In this document: positions 1 through 8,022 of the stretch, piece by piece
How the letters are laid out: each line of letters begins with the position of its first letter
How positions within the stretch are numbered: position 1 is the stretch's first letter
Assembly (NCBI RefSeq): GCF_000205025.1
Contig: NZ_GL883691.1
Span: forward strand, 1 to 64,000
From: Parasutterella excrementihominis YIT 11859
GTDB lineage: Bacteria > Pseudomonadota > Gammaproteobacteria > Burkholderiales > Burkholderiaceae_F
DNA length: 64,000 bases
Direction of reading: 5' to 3'
Notes under the pieces: generated by a model
Told to the model about the DNA's origin: nothing
Database searches by the model: none
What the model saw: only the letters and a program-made list of their open reading frames with translations
Position numbers and translations under genes: made by a program

Positions 1-120
1 ACAAGAAAGGAACGCGGAGAAGGTGCAGACATGGTAGTTTAGTTTGCAACATGATTATTCATATTATGCATGATTTTTGAGGTTCTTTTGCATCAGGCGA
101 AGAATAACGATCAATAAATC

Positions 121-150
121 GCCGTAAAACGAATAAATAGCGTTTTCGGC
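121..150. other. stem-loop in leader of first lyase operon
   Basis: An imperfect inverted repeat (left arm 121-131, right arm 141-150, one bulged base) lies about 45 bases before the first lyase start codon. It could be a leader hairpin or the end of an upstream transcript on the minus strand. Nothing else identifiable is seen in bases 1-192, apart from a weak sigma70-like pair (TTGAGG at 77-82 and AAGAAT at 100-105). Confidence 0.3.
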
Positions 151-192
151 AAAGAAGTAACTCAATCCCGCAATAAAAGGAGAATTGCAAAA

Positions 193-1704
193 ATGGCAGA
201 ACAAGCAAAGGATTTCAGCCGCGGCAAAATTTCTAAGCCTCTGGCTCAGGAAATCATTAAGTACATAAACGATCCGATCGCAAGATCAGACTTTGAACAT
301 TCTTATGACACGATGCTCGACATCAACCGCGCTCATGTCTTAATGCTCTGCAAACAACACATCATCTCAGAAGAAGTCGGTAAAAAGATTCTCAAAGCCA
401 CCGATGAAATCCAGCAGAACCGCATCCTCCCGGACTTCAGCGAAAACATTGAAGACCTTTATACCAACTTGGAAGGTCGCTTAATCAAAATGGTCGGCAT
501 GGAAGTGGGCGGCCAGCAGCACACGGCCCGCAGCCGCAACGACTTAGGTGCTACTGTCGTCCGCATGGATACCAGAAAGTATTACCTGCAGCTTGCCGGA
601 ATGTTCAATAAGATGCGCAAGACGATTCTTTCTCTGGCTCGCGACAACTATGATGCCGTCTTCTCCGGCTACACTCATATGCAGCCGTCTGAACCGGTCT
701 CTTTTGCACATTACCTTTCTGCCGTCTTAGCCGGTTTGGCAAGAGACTACAAACGCTATGCCAACGTCTGGGACTCTTTAAATCTCTGTCCGTTAGGCGG
801 CTGCTCGATGGGATCGACGTCTTACAACATCGACAGAAACTACACGGCTAAGCTCCTTGGCTTTAATGGTCCGATTCAGAACTCTATCGATTGCGTCGCA
901 TCCCGCGATTACGTCTTAGAAACCGTTGTCACACTGGCGATGGCCAGCGACACGATGAGCCGCTTAGCTTTTGACTTGTATATTTGGTCCACACCGGAAT
1001 TCGGATACATTGAAGTCGACGACTCCTGCGCTGTCTGCTCATCCATCATGCCGCAGAAGAAGAATCCATTCACGCTGGAACACATGAAAGGTTTGGCAGG
1101 CCACATGGAAGGTTTCGTGGTTGGAATCTATTCCTGCATGAAGAATATTATCTATTCTCACAGCAAGGATACCAGCGTTGAAGCTACTCGCTACCTCTAT
1201 GAAGCTATGCATGACATGGAGATTGACTTCACATTGGCCAACATCACGATCGGCACACTGAAAGTGAAGAAAGATCGTATGCGTGACAACGCGCTGAGAA
1301 ACTTCTGTACGGTCACCGAACTCGCGAATTATTTGGTTCGTTACGACGATATCTCCTTCCGTCAGGCACACCATATCGTGGCTGATGTCGTCGACAAGCT
1401 CTGCAAAGAAGGCTTAGACAGCTCTCATATTGACCGCGCTCGCGTCAATGAAGCCATGAAAGAGCAGTTAGGCGCTGAAACCAAGCTCACGGACGAACTA
1501 ATTAAAGAAGCCTTGGATCCGTCTCGTATCGCTGAAGCTAAGAAGTGCATCGGCGGAACCTCCGCTGAAGAAGTCAAACGTCAGCTGGATTTACTTGAAG
1601 AACAGATCGACGCCGACGAAAAAGTTCTGGCCGATCGTTTGATGTATCTTGCCCAAGCCAAAGAAGAACTCAACGTCGCTGTTAAAAAGTTAGAAAACAG
1701 CTAA
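193..1704 (+). CDS. argininosuccinate-lyase-like enzyme (lyase_1 superfamily)
   Basis: Member of the argininosuccinate lyase branch of the aspartase/fumarase superfamily, whose cytoplasmic tetramers cleave C-N bonds of N-substituted aspartates and release fumarate. Visible motifs are HTARSRND (residues 110-117), YTHMQPSEP (160-168), LGGCSMGST in the middle and CSSIMPQKKNP (282-292), the catalytic serine loop. True ArgH usually reads HTGRSRNDQ and YTHLQRAQP, so the substrate pocket differs. Length (503 aa) is slightly above ArgH. The ATG is preceded by AAAGGAG at good spacing. It is the first gene of an operon with two further lyases, and no argG or other arginine gene is nearby, so a catabolic role on an unknown N-succinyl-type substrate is more likely than arginine synthesis. 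It is paralogous to the gene at 15138-16640, which shares the variant motifs. Confidence 0.8.
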   Translation: MAEQAKDFSRGKISKPLAQEIIKYINDPIARSDFEHSYDTMLDINRAHVLMLCKQHIISEEVGKKILKATDEIQQNRILPDFSENIEDLYTNLEGRLIKMVGMEVGGQQHTARSRNDLGATVVRMDTRKYYLQLAGMFNKMRKTILSLARDNYDAVFSGYTHMQPSEPVSFAHYLSAVLAGLARDYKRYANVWDSLNLCPLGGCSMGSTSYNIDRNYTAKLLGFNGPIQNSIDCVASRDYVLETVVTLAMASDTMSRLAFDLYIWSTPEFGYIEVDDSCAVCSSIMPQKKNPFTLEHMKGLAGHMEGFVVGIYSCMKNIIYSHSKDTSVEATRYLYEAMHDMEIDFTLANITIGTLKVKKDRMRDNALRNFCTVTELANYLVRYDDISFRQAHHIVADVVDKLCKEGLDSSHIDRARVNEAMKEQLGAETKLTDELIKEALDPSRIAEAKKCIGGTSAEEVKRQLDLLEEQIDADEKVLADRLMYLAQAKEELNVAVKKLENS

Positions 1705-1755
1705 TTATTGAAATTTAAGGCAGGAGGCGGGATTAAATCGCCTCCTGAAATCTTA

Positions 1756-3096
1756 ATGCTCACTTCAAACCGAGAAATCAAAGAGTTCCGCGATTATCCT
1801 CAGCTCATAACGGCTTATGCGGAAATCAAAAAAGCATCCGCCGCCGCTAATGCTTCTTTAGGCATCTTAGATCCTTCGGATGCGGAAGCGATTATCAAAG
1901 CGTGCGAAGAGATCATTGAAAATCCATACCGATCTGAATTAACAACGGGGACCCTACATATCAACGGCTTGGCTTACAATCAGGCCTTTAATCGTCTTCT
2001 GGCCGCTAAATCCGGCGTTTTGGAAGAAAAAATCAACGCAGGACAAGGATACGAAGACGTCTTCAACACGGCTCAGAACCTTGTCGTGTACCGTGCGATC
2101 AACTTAACGCGCTCCGGTGTTGATAATCTTTTGCAGACACTGCGCAATAAGGCGGTGGAGTTCCGGAATGAAATGCACATTGCCCGAAGCCATCTTCAGG
2201 AATCGCTGCCGGTTTCCTGGGGCGCGGTGTTCGGAGCCATGTATATCCGTTTAAAGAGAAGTGCGGATGAGCTTCAAAGGGTTCAGGATCTTTTCTTGGG
2301 CGTCAATTTAGGCCTCACGCCGATCGATTCCTTTACGCATTCAGCGCCCGGCTTCAACGCTCTAGCCGTTAATAATCTTAGAAAAGTGACTGGTTTGCCT
2401 CTGCATTCCGTTCCTCAAGACGACGATCCTGTTCTCGGATCTTCTTATGTAGAAGCTCTGGAAGGGGATGACAGGTTTATCCGGCTTTCTTCCGTGTTAA
2501 GGTTGATTGCCTTGAATTTGGCTCGCTTGGGCAATGATTTCTACATTTACTCATCGGGTCCTCGCTGCGGCATCTCCGAGCTGTCGCTTCCGGCTATCGC
2601 TCCGGGATCAACCATCATGCCCGGCAAAATCAATCCGAGCATGCCGGAACTCATGCTTCAGGTTATGCATCAGACAGTGGGCATTGATCAGCTGGCTGCA
2701 TTTTCTTTTGTTGAAGAAGACATTGATATCGGAAGTTCGAACGGCTGGGTGTTTTTCCAATTATTGGAGATTTTGGAGATTATCGGCCGAGGCTGCAATA
2801 AGTTCGTTGAGAAGTGCGTGAGCGGCATTCGCGTAAAACACGATGAATCCTCAGCTCACCTTGAAAGTGCCGCTTCTCTGATTTCTTTAGCCGCCGCAGT
2901 ATTCGGAAGAGAAATCGCTGAGAAAGTTTTAGCGGTTGCTTCTTCACAAAATCTGTCTGTCCCACAGGCACTGCTTCAGATCGAGGAAGTAACCGCAGAG
3001 GATGCCGAAGCGCTCTTTAATTTCGATCGATTCTCTAATCCTCAGGAACTGACGCGGTTTATTTCGACTTTTAAAAACAGGCAAGGGAGGGCATAA
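1756..3096 (+). CDS. lyase_1 superfamily protein, serine-loop subunit (pair 1)
   Basis: Fumarase/aspartase-fold protein of about 446 aa. It keeps the C-terminal catalytic loop GSTIMPGKINP (about residues 284-294), preceded by the superfamily hallmark SGPRCGISELSLP, and keeps a histidine in ARSHLQES (about residue 145, equivalent to the fumarase THLQDA motif). The two N-terminal catalytic regions are eroded: the GSGT/NxNE region reads TTGTLHINGLAYNQ, and the THVNMxQSSND region is replaced by EDVFNTAQNLV. ATG 1756 is chosen because it matches the N-terminus of the paralogue at 8023. An in-frame TTG at 1708 would lengthen it by 16 residues, and an AGGAGG at 1722-1727 sits oddly far from either. 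It ends 2 bases before the next gene, which has the complementary pattern of motifs; the two probably form one enzyme. Confidence 0.75.
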   Translation: MLTSNREIKEFRDYPQLITAYAEIKKASAAANASLGILDPSDAEAIIKACEEIIENPYRSELTTGTLHINGLAYNQAFNRLLAAKSGVLEEKINAGQGYEDVFNTAQNLVVYRAINLTRSGVDNLLQTLRNKAVEFRNEMHIARSHLQESLPVSWGAVFGAMYIRLKRSADELQRVQDLFLGVNLGLTPIDSFTHSAPGFNALAVNNLRKVTGLPLHSVPQDDDPVLGSSYVEALEGDDRFIRLSSVLRLIALNLARLGNDFYIYSSGPRCGISELSLPAIAPGSTIMPGKINPSMPELMLQVMHQTVGIDQLAAFSFVEEDIDIGSSNGWVFFQLLEILEIIGRGCNKFVEKCVSGIRVKHDESSAHLESAASLISLAAAVFGREIAEKVLAVASSQNLSVPQALLQIEEVTAEDAEALFNFDRFSNPQELTRFISTFKNRQGRA

Positions 3097-3098
3097 AG

Positions 3099-4523
3099 AT
3101 GAGACTGGAACATGATTCTTTGGGTTCTCTTGAAGTTCCCAACTTCGCCTACTACGGAATTCAGACAGAGAGAAATCGGCAGGCTTTTGATATCTCTGAT
3201 TTAACGCTCGAAGATTTTCCGTCCTTTATCGAAGCTGTTGCAAAGATCAAAGCGGCGTGCGCCAGAACCAATCTGGAAATCGGGGCCCTAGACAAAGAGA
3301 AAGCTCAAGCGATTGAACAAGCAGCCTGGGAAGTCATTCGGAGAGAGTTTGATTATTCGCTTCCGGTTTGTATTTATCGAGGTTCGGGAACACCTTTAAA
3401 CGCCGGTGTTAATGAAGTTGTCGCACATCGCGCCAATGAAATCTTGACCGGTAATAAAGAAGGGGGCGGCATTCATCCGAGTACTCACGTCAATATGGCT
3501 CAGTCGAGCAACGATGTCATTCCGACTGCAAAAGCGATTGTTGTCCATGATCAGCTAGAAATCATTATCGAACCTTTAAAAGTCTTGATTAAGAAGTTGA
3601 GAGAAAAGGGCGAAGAGTTTTCTTCTGTTATTAAGATGGGTCGTACCGGATTGCAGGATGCCGTTCCCATTACCTTAGGACAACAGCTCAATGCCTTTGC
3701 CAGCGGAATGGAACGTTCTTTATCGAGGCTTGAGTACGAGAAGAGCCATTGGAATTACAGCTGTTTAGGGGGCACTGCAGTCGGTACAGGCATGGGCTGC
3801 CTTCCGGGATTCAGAGGCAAAGTCAACAAACATCTTTCCGATGTTCTTGGCTATGAGGTCAAAGCCTATGACGATCTTGTTGACGGCATGATGGCAATCG
3901 ACGATCTAATTGCCTGTCACGGACAAGTCGTTGCCTTGAGTGCTCAAGTGTGGAAACTCGCCCGAGATCTTCGCGTCATGGCAAGCGGACCTAATTCCGG
4001 TTTGAGAGAGGTCTACTTCGAAGTTAAAAATCCTGAGAATGCCCTTAATCCTCAGCGTTTCGCTTCCTGCAGCCTTGAGTCCGTCATTACGGCCTGCAAT
4101 CAAGTCAGTGCCAATAACAGCTCGATTCTATTCGGATTAAAGAATGGCTGGCTGGATCTCGGTGCGTGTTCAAGTATTCCTTTGAGAGCCATGATCAATA
4201 GTGCGACCATGTTGAAGGAGGCCATGAGGATATTGACTGAAGAAGTTCTGCCGTCCATGCGTGTGAACAGTCAGCTTTGCCAAGATATGGCTGAAAGCTC
4301 AGTTTCCAATACAACGATGATCAGCACGATCTTTGGTTACGAGGTAGGAAGCCAGGTCGCTCACTTGGCATTAGAAGAGAATATCTCTCCGAGGGAAGCC
4401 GCTAAGAAGCTGAAAATCCTTCCGGATGAAGTCATCGATGAACTCTTTGATGTTTCGAACTTAACGCATCCGGAGAATATGGAAGCGCTTTTCGAAAAGT
4501 ACAAGGACTTTAGAAAACTCTAA
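3099..4523 (+). CDS. aspartase/fumarase-like protein lacking the serine loop (pair 1)
   Basis: The N-terminus is very close to aspartate ammonia-lyase and class II fumarase: MRLEHDSLGSLEVP then YYGIQT, GSGTPLNAGVNEV (from residue 95), STHVNMAQSSND (128-139), MGRTGLQDAVP and LGGTAVGTGMG. The last region is abnormal. Where the family has GSSxMPxKxNP, after SGPNSGLREV, this protein reads FEVKNPENALNPQRFASC (about residues 305-328), so the catalytic serine, lysine and asparagine are absent. The fumarase histidine of THLQD (glutamine in aspartase) is glycine. It starts 2 bases after the preceding gene with GGGAGG as ribosome binding site. Alone it should be inactive or altered; together with the product of 1756-3096, which has the loop, it could complete an active site. 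It closes the first operon, followed by a terminator. Confidence 0.8.
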   Translation: MRLEHDSLGSLEVPNFAYYGIQTERNRQAFDISDLTLEDFPSFIEAVAKIKAACARTNLEIGALDKEKAQAIEQAAWEVIRREFDYSLPVCIYRGSGTPLNAGVNEVVAHRANEILTGNKEGGGIHPSTHVNMAQSSNDVIPTAKAIVVHDQLEIIIEPLKVLIKKLREKGEEFSSVIKMGRTGLQDAVPITLGQQLNAFASGMERSLSRLEYEKSHWNYSCLGGTAVGTGMGCLPGFRGKVNKHLSDVLGYEVKAYDDLVDGMMAIDDLIACHGQVVALSAQVWKLARDLRVMASGPNSGLREVYFEVKNPENALNPQRFASCSLESVITACNQVSANNSSILFGLKNGWLDLGACSSIPLRAMINSATMLKEAMRILTEEVLPSMRVNSQLCQDMAESSVSNTTMISTIFGYEVGSQVAHLALEENISPREAAKKLKILPDEVIDELFDVSNLTHPENMEALFEKYKDFRKL

Positions 4524-4541
4524 AAGTCTTTAGTTTTGAGG

Positions 4542-4572
4542 AAACGGGTGGGCGTAAAACTCACCCGTTTTG
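4542..4572 (+). terminator. terminator of first lyase operon
   Basis: Perfect 9-bp stem (AAACGGGTG at 4542-4550, CACCCGTTT at 4562-4570) with an 11-base loop, running into TTTTG, 19 bases after the stop codon of the third lyase. Confidence 0.8.
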
Positions 4573-4829
4573 TATGATGGAAAATTGAGAGGTTTGTTTT
4601 GAACTTTGATAAGCCTTCAAATTGCATCTTCAGGGAAGAGTTTGTTGTTTCCTGAGAGAATCGTCCTCACATTCTTAATGGTTTTTCTCACTGAAATACC
4701 TTGATTTTTGGATCTTCAATATCAATACTATTTCTATAATTAAAAAAGGGAAAAGGGAGAAGTTAACCCCTATTTGATTCATTTGGTTGATCCTAAAAAG
4801 AAATAGTTCTTGTTGTGTAGGCTAAACAG

Positions 4830-5066
4830 ATGGTGAATCCTGAACTGGACGATAAAGATCGGGTGCTTGGGAAAACTGAGAAAGGTAAAGAGCAGCTTGG
4901 AGGAATCGAAGACCGAATTTTTGCTCGAGGTCAGGAAGCAGGAAAGACGGCGATTGTCAAAGAACTTCTTGCTATTGGTGATCTTTCCTTAGAAAAAATT
5001 TCTAGGATTAGCGGATTCTCAACGGAAGGACTTCATAGGATTCAAGCGTTATCTAATCCTCGTTAA
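4830..5066 (+). pseudogene. fragment resembling the C-terminus of an Rpn/PD-(D/E)XK transposase-like nuclease
   Basis: A 78-codon frame with no good ribosome binding site. The second half (IFARGQEAGKTAIVKELL, then LSLEKISRISGFSTEGL) resembles the C-terminal tail of Rpn-type recombination-promoting nucleases, where a charged G-x-E-x-G-rich helix is followed by a short helix-turn-helix. The nuclease domain that should precede it is absent from the 250 bases upstream. It is probably a relic left when this accessory segment was inserted between the two lyase operons. It could alternatively be a small expressed protein. Confidence 0.4.
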
Positions 5067-5180
5067 GGAAGCAAGATATCTCCATTTTCTGAAGAGATTG
5101 CAATATTCCATTAGCTCTCTAATTCATCCTGGCTCTAATGATTTTCAGAAGAATTAATTAATAGTTTTCTGAAAACTCTG

Positions 5181-5897
5181 TCAGAGGTTCTTTACCTCTT
5201 TAGAGCTAAGATTTGCTGAAGCAAGCGCGGGTTTTTCTAATCCTTTAATGCTTAAGCTTCTTAAAGCCTCAGACACTTGACGCTTTAAAAACGAAGAATC
5301 AGAGGGGCTGAGTGGAGGCAAAAGGTCGTCGTAGTAGGAAAGAGCCCGAAGCGAAAGCATAGGCGAAAAATCGGTGCCGAAGAAGACAGAGGCTGCACCC
5401 AACGCTTCTACTAGGGACTCATCGTTTTTAATCAGCCGAATGATATCGACATAATCTTTGGTCGAAGGCCTTTGGATAATCACTTTCAACTTGGTTGCAA
5501 AAATATCCAATGGAGATGCGACAAGAAGGACCTCATCTTCAGTCAGTCGAGGTTCTCCTATACGGCCGAAATCGATAGTTCCAAAAAAAGAAATTTTTAC
5601 GGAGCCTTTGTCGGCCTCCGGATGAGAGATTTCAAATGTCTGTGTATTTTCTAAGTCCTGAAGCTGAGTGACGAGATTTGCCTCTTCCAATAAAGGGAAA
5701 GCGTCTCGCAATTGCTTTTGGTCTAATGGGTCATGTAAGAAAAAATCAAAGTCCACGGATTGTCTGTGACCAAGCTGCAGCGCAAGAGCTGTTCCTTCAT
5801 AAAGAACAAACCCAAGTTTTTTTAGATTTTGAAGTCGGGGATAAATCCAGCGTTGAACTTCTGGGAGGATTTCTAAATGAGGGCTGAAACGGATCAT
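5181..5897 (-). CDS. AbiEii/AbiGii-type nucleotidyltransferase (putative toxin)
   Basis: Protein of 238 aa with the minimal nucleotidyltransferase signature of the AbiEii/AbiGii toxin family: YEGTALALQLGHR (about residues 33-45) followed by SVDFDFF with aspartates at about 49 and 51. AbiEii toxins transfer nucleotides to cellular targets such as tRNA and act as growth-inhibiting toxins or phage defence. ATG 5897 is preferred over the ATG four codons upstream because it makes an ATGA overlap with the stop codon of the preceding small gene, a strong sign of translational coupling. Together they look like a toxin-antitoxin pair, but the partner is not a recognisable AbiEi, so the antitoxin assignment is by position only. 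Usual AbiEii proteins are about 230-300 aa. Confidence 0.65.
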   Translation of the reverse strand: MIRFSPHLEILPEVQRWIYPRLQNLKKLGFVLYEGTALALQLGHRQSVDFDFFLHDPLDQKQLRDAFPLLEEANLVTQLQDLENTQTFEISHPEADKGSVKISFFGTIDFGRIGEPRLTEDEVLLVASPLDIFATKLKVIIQRPSTKDYVDIIRLIKNDESLVEALGAASVFFGTDFSPMLSLRALSYYDDLLPPLSPSDSSFLKRQVSEALRSLSIKGLEKPALASANLSSKEVKNL

Positions 5898-6226
5898 AGT
5901 TCGTCCCAATCTGGAATCTTTCTTACTGGCATAGGCGGAGTGACGAAGTTGTATTCGGGAAATAACAGGTTATTCCAGGAACCCCAAGTTCTTTTGTCGC
6001 CAAACCATCCGGCCTTAGCTTTCAGTAAAACCTGACGAAGGATTTTGTGGTCAAAATCGCAGAAAAGTTTTGCAGAGTCTTTGAGATCCCCCAGATTCAT
6101 GACTTGCGAGATGACAAAAAAAGGATCCATCATGGCCTCTTCTTTTGTCATCCACCAAATATATCTTTTTGCAGCCTTTACCAAAAATTCGGTCTGCTCT
6201 TGTGAAAAAACAATTGAGTCATTCAT
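5894..6226 (-). CDS. small acidic protein, putative antitoxin partner of the nucleotidyltransferase
   Basis: Product of about 110 aa, rich in Trp, Phe and acidic residues (WWMTKEEAMMDPFF, and a C-terminus ending PDWDEL), with no domain I can name. It lies immediately upstream of the AbiEii-like gene and overlaps it by ATGA, the arrangement expected of an antitoxin or cofactor gene. The start is ambiguous: ATG 6226 has GGAAG eight bases upstream, whereas ATG 6241 (five codons longer) has no visible ribosome binding site. It lacks the winged helix-turn-helix typical of AbiEi. Confidence 0.5.
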   Translation of the reverse strand: MNDSIVFSQEQTEFLVKAAKRYIWWMTKEEAMMDPFFVISQVMNLGDLKDSAKLFCDFDHKILRQVLLKAKAGWFGDKRTWGSWNNLLFPEYNFVTPPMPVRKIPDWDEL

Positions 6227-6241
6227 CCTTAGAGCTTCCAT

Positions 6242-6565
6242 CAGACTTATACATTTGCATTATGTGTAATTCTAAGGCTCGTCATGCTTATTGTCCTTCC
6301 GAAGAAGACACAGGGAATCGTAGATTCAATTTTCATTAAAACCAAAAGGTTGGTTAGCGCATCCGTTCCTACTGTCTAGCCAGTACTTTCCACTTCACCT
6401 TAACTCTTCTTAACCGTCGGACCGCTTCCTACGTCTCATTTTCCGAGGTGTCAACTCAACAGAAAGTTGCAATTCGTGCAAATTAATTGTCCCAACTTGC
6501 ACCTTGCTCAATACTGTCCTTGTTTTTAAAGAAAAAGCCTCAAACAACAAACCTAAGGAGGAGCA
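6242..6565. other. intergenic region before second lyase operon
   Basis: It holds no supported gene. A strong ribosome binding site (TAAGGAGGAG) ends 3 bases before the next start codon, and a possible sigma70 promoter is described separately. The rest, including the pyrimidine-rich stretch at about 6360-6460, shows nothing recognisable. Confidence 0.5.
6487..6515 (+). promoter_or_regulatory. possible sigma70 promoter of second lyase operon
   Basis: TTGTCC at 6487-6492 and AATACT at 6510-6515, separated by 17 bases, each match four of six consensus positions. They sit about 50 bases before the start codon. Confidence 0.3.
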
Positions 6566-8020
6566 ATGAGGTTAGAAAAAGACTCTCTCGGAGAATTAGA
6601 AGTTCCGGATGAAGCCTACTACGGTGTTCAGACAGTTCGTTGCTCGGGCAACTACAAGATCGGAAACCATACTTACAACGAATTTCCTGAAGTGATCCGC
6701 GCAATGGCAGAGATTAAAAAGGCCTGCGCCATCACCAACAGCGAAATCGGTGCTTTGAATCATGTCAAAGCAGAAGCTATATGCAAAGCGGCCGACGAAC
6801 TGATTGCAGGTAAATTTGCCGGACACTTCCCGGTCAACGTTTGGCGCTCTCAAGGTACCGGTGTGAACATGAACGTCAATGAAGTCATTGCTAACCGCGC
6901 TAACGAAATCTTGACGGGTAAAAGAGCTTACGACCAGGTGCATCCCAATACGCACGTCAATATGTGCCAGTCTTCGAACGATGTGTTTCCGACAGCCGAG
7001 GCGATTGTTCTCTATCGTTTAATCGATCCGCTCGTTGCTTCTGCTAAAGAGATTGAAAAGACCTTGGAAGTGAAGGCCCGTGACTTCAAATCCGTTGTCC
7101 GCTTAGGAAGAACCGGCCTCCAGGATGCTCTGCCCATGACATGGGGTCAGGTGTTTGCCGGTTGGCTGAGATCAGTTCAGAGAGCTCGCGAACAGCTCGA
7201 AAGTCTGAAAGAAGTTTTTAGCTACGGAGTTTTAGGCGGTACGGCAGTCGGTACAGGCATGGGCGTGATGCCCGGATATCCTGAAAGAATCTTCGAGAAC
7301 CTCTCCAAAGTGCTCGGCTTCACGATGAAACAAAAGGTCTACGCAGACGAAGTGATCCCTAATAGCGGCATTTTCGACGGCATGCGCAATACCGACCATC
7401 ATTCCGTATTGATGGAAGTGGTCAAAGAGCTTGTCGCCTCTGTGACAAGAATTGCCAATGACCTTTTGCTTTATGCTTCCGGCCCTCGCTCGGGCATTAA
7501 CGAAGTCAAACTTCCGATGAGTGCCGAAGGAACTCAAGGGTATGAGCACGAGAACACCGCTTACCTTTGCGAAATGATGACGGATGTCTTAGGCGAAATG
7601 GTCATCGCCGAGGACATGACTTTCTACTCTGCTAATGAAGGCCAGCTTGATCACGGCTCCATCAACTCCGGCGGCTTCATCACATTAGTTAAAGCGATAA
7701 AACTCGCCTCTCATGCCTTGAGCCTATTCAATAATGAATGCTTAAAAGGTGTCGAAGTCAATGAAGAACTGCTTCGCAGTTATGCAGAAAAGTCCACCTC
7801 ATTGTCAACGATGGTCGGAAGTCTTTTCGGATATCCCACAGGTGTGAAGATTGCCAAGCAAGCTATTGCGGAAGATCTGTCCTGCAAAGAAGTCGCTATT
7901 AAAGAACACGTGCTTCCTGAAGATGTCTGCGAAGAAATCTTCGACGTTCTGGCATTAACAGACAGAAATAAAACCATTGAGTTATTCAAGAAATACAGGA
8001 ACATCAGAAAGGTGGACTAA
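6566..8020 (+). CDS. aspartase/fumarase-like protein lacking the serine loop (pair 2)
   Basis: Paralogue of the gene at 3099 (same start, MRLEKDSLGELEVP). N-terminal active-site regions are well kept: SQGTGVNMNVNEVIANRANEI (from residue 95), NTHVNMCQSSND (128-139), GRTGLQDALPMTWGQ and LGGTAVGTGMG. Where GSSxMPxKxNP should follow SGPRSGINEVKLP, the protein has MSAEGTQGYEHENTAYLCEM (about residues 312-335), so the mobile serine loop is replaced. The fumarase histidine is again glycine. The start has a near-ideal AAGGAGGAG. It is the first of four genes in one direction, and its neighbour 2 bases downstream carries the missing loop. The natural reading is one subunit of a heteromeric lyase; substrate unknown, but probably an aspartate- or malate-like acid. 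Confidence 0.8.
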   Translation: MRLEKDSLGELEVPDEAYYGVQTVRCSGNYKIGNHTYNEFPEVIRAMAEIKKACAITNSEIGALNHVKAEAICKAADELIAGKFAGHFPVNVWRSQGTGVNMNVNEVIANRANEILTGKRAYDQVHPNTHVNMCQSSNDVFPTAEAIVLYRLIDPLVASAKEIEKTLEVKARDFKSVVRLGRTGLQDALPMTWGQVFAGWLRSVQRAREQLESLKEVFSYGVLGGTAVGTGMGVMPGYPERIFENLSKVLGFTMKQKVYADEVIPNSGIFDGMRNTDHHSVLMEVVKELVASVTRIANDLLLYASGPRSGINEVKLPMSAEGTQGYEHENTAYLCEMMTDVLGEMVIAEDMTFYSANEGQLDHGSINSGGFITLVKAIKLASHALSLFNNECLKGVEVNEELLRSYAEKSTSLSTMVGSLFGYPTGVKIAKQAIAEDLSCKEVAIKEHVLPEDVCEEIFDVLALTDRNKTIELFKKYRNIRKVD

Positions 8021-8022
8021 GA

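Noticed and set aside
3099-8020. Ordinary aspartate ammonia-lyase (aspA) or fumarase (fumC)
   Set aside because: The N-termini fit, but the catalytic serine loop is absent in both proteins, so neither can be named as a normal homotetrameric enzyme.
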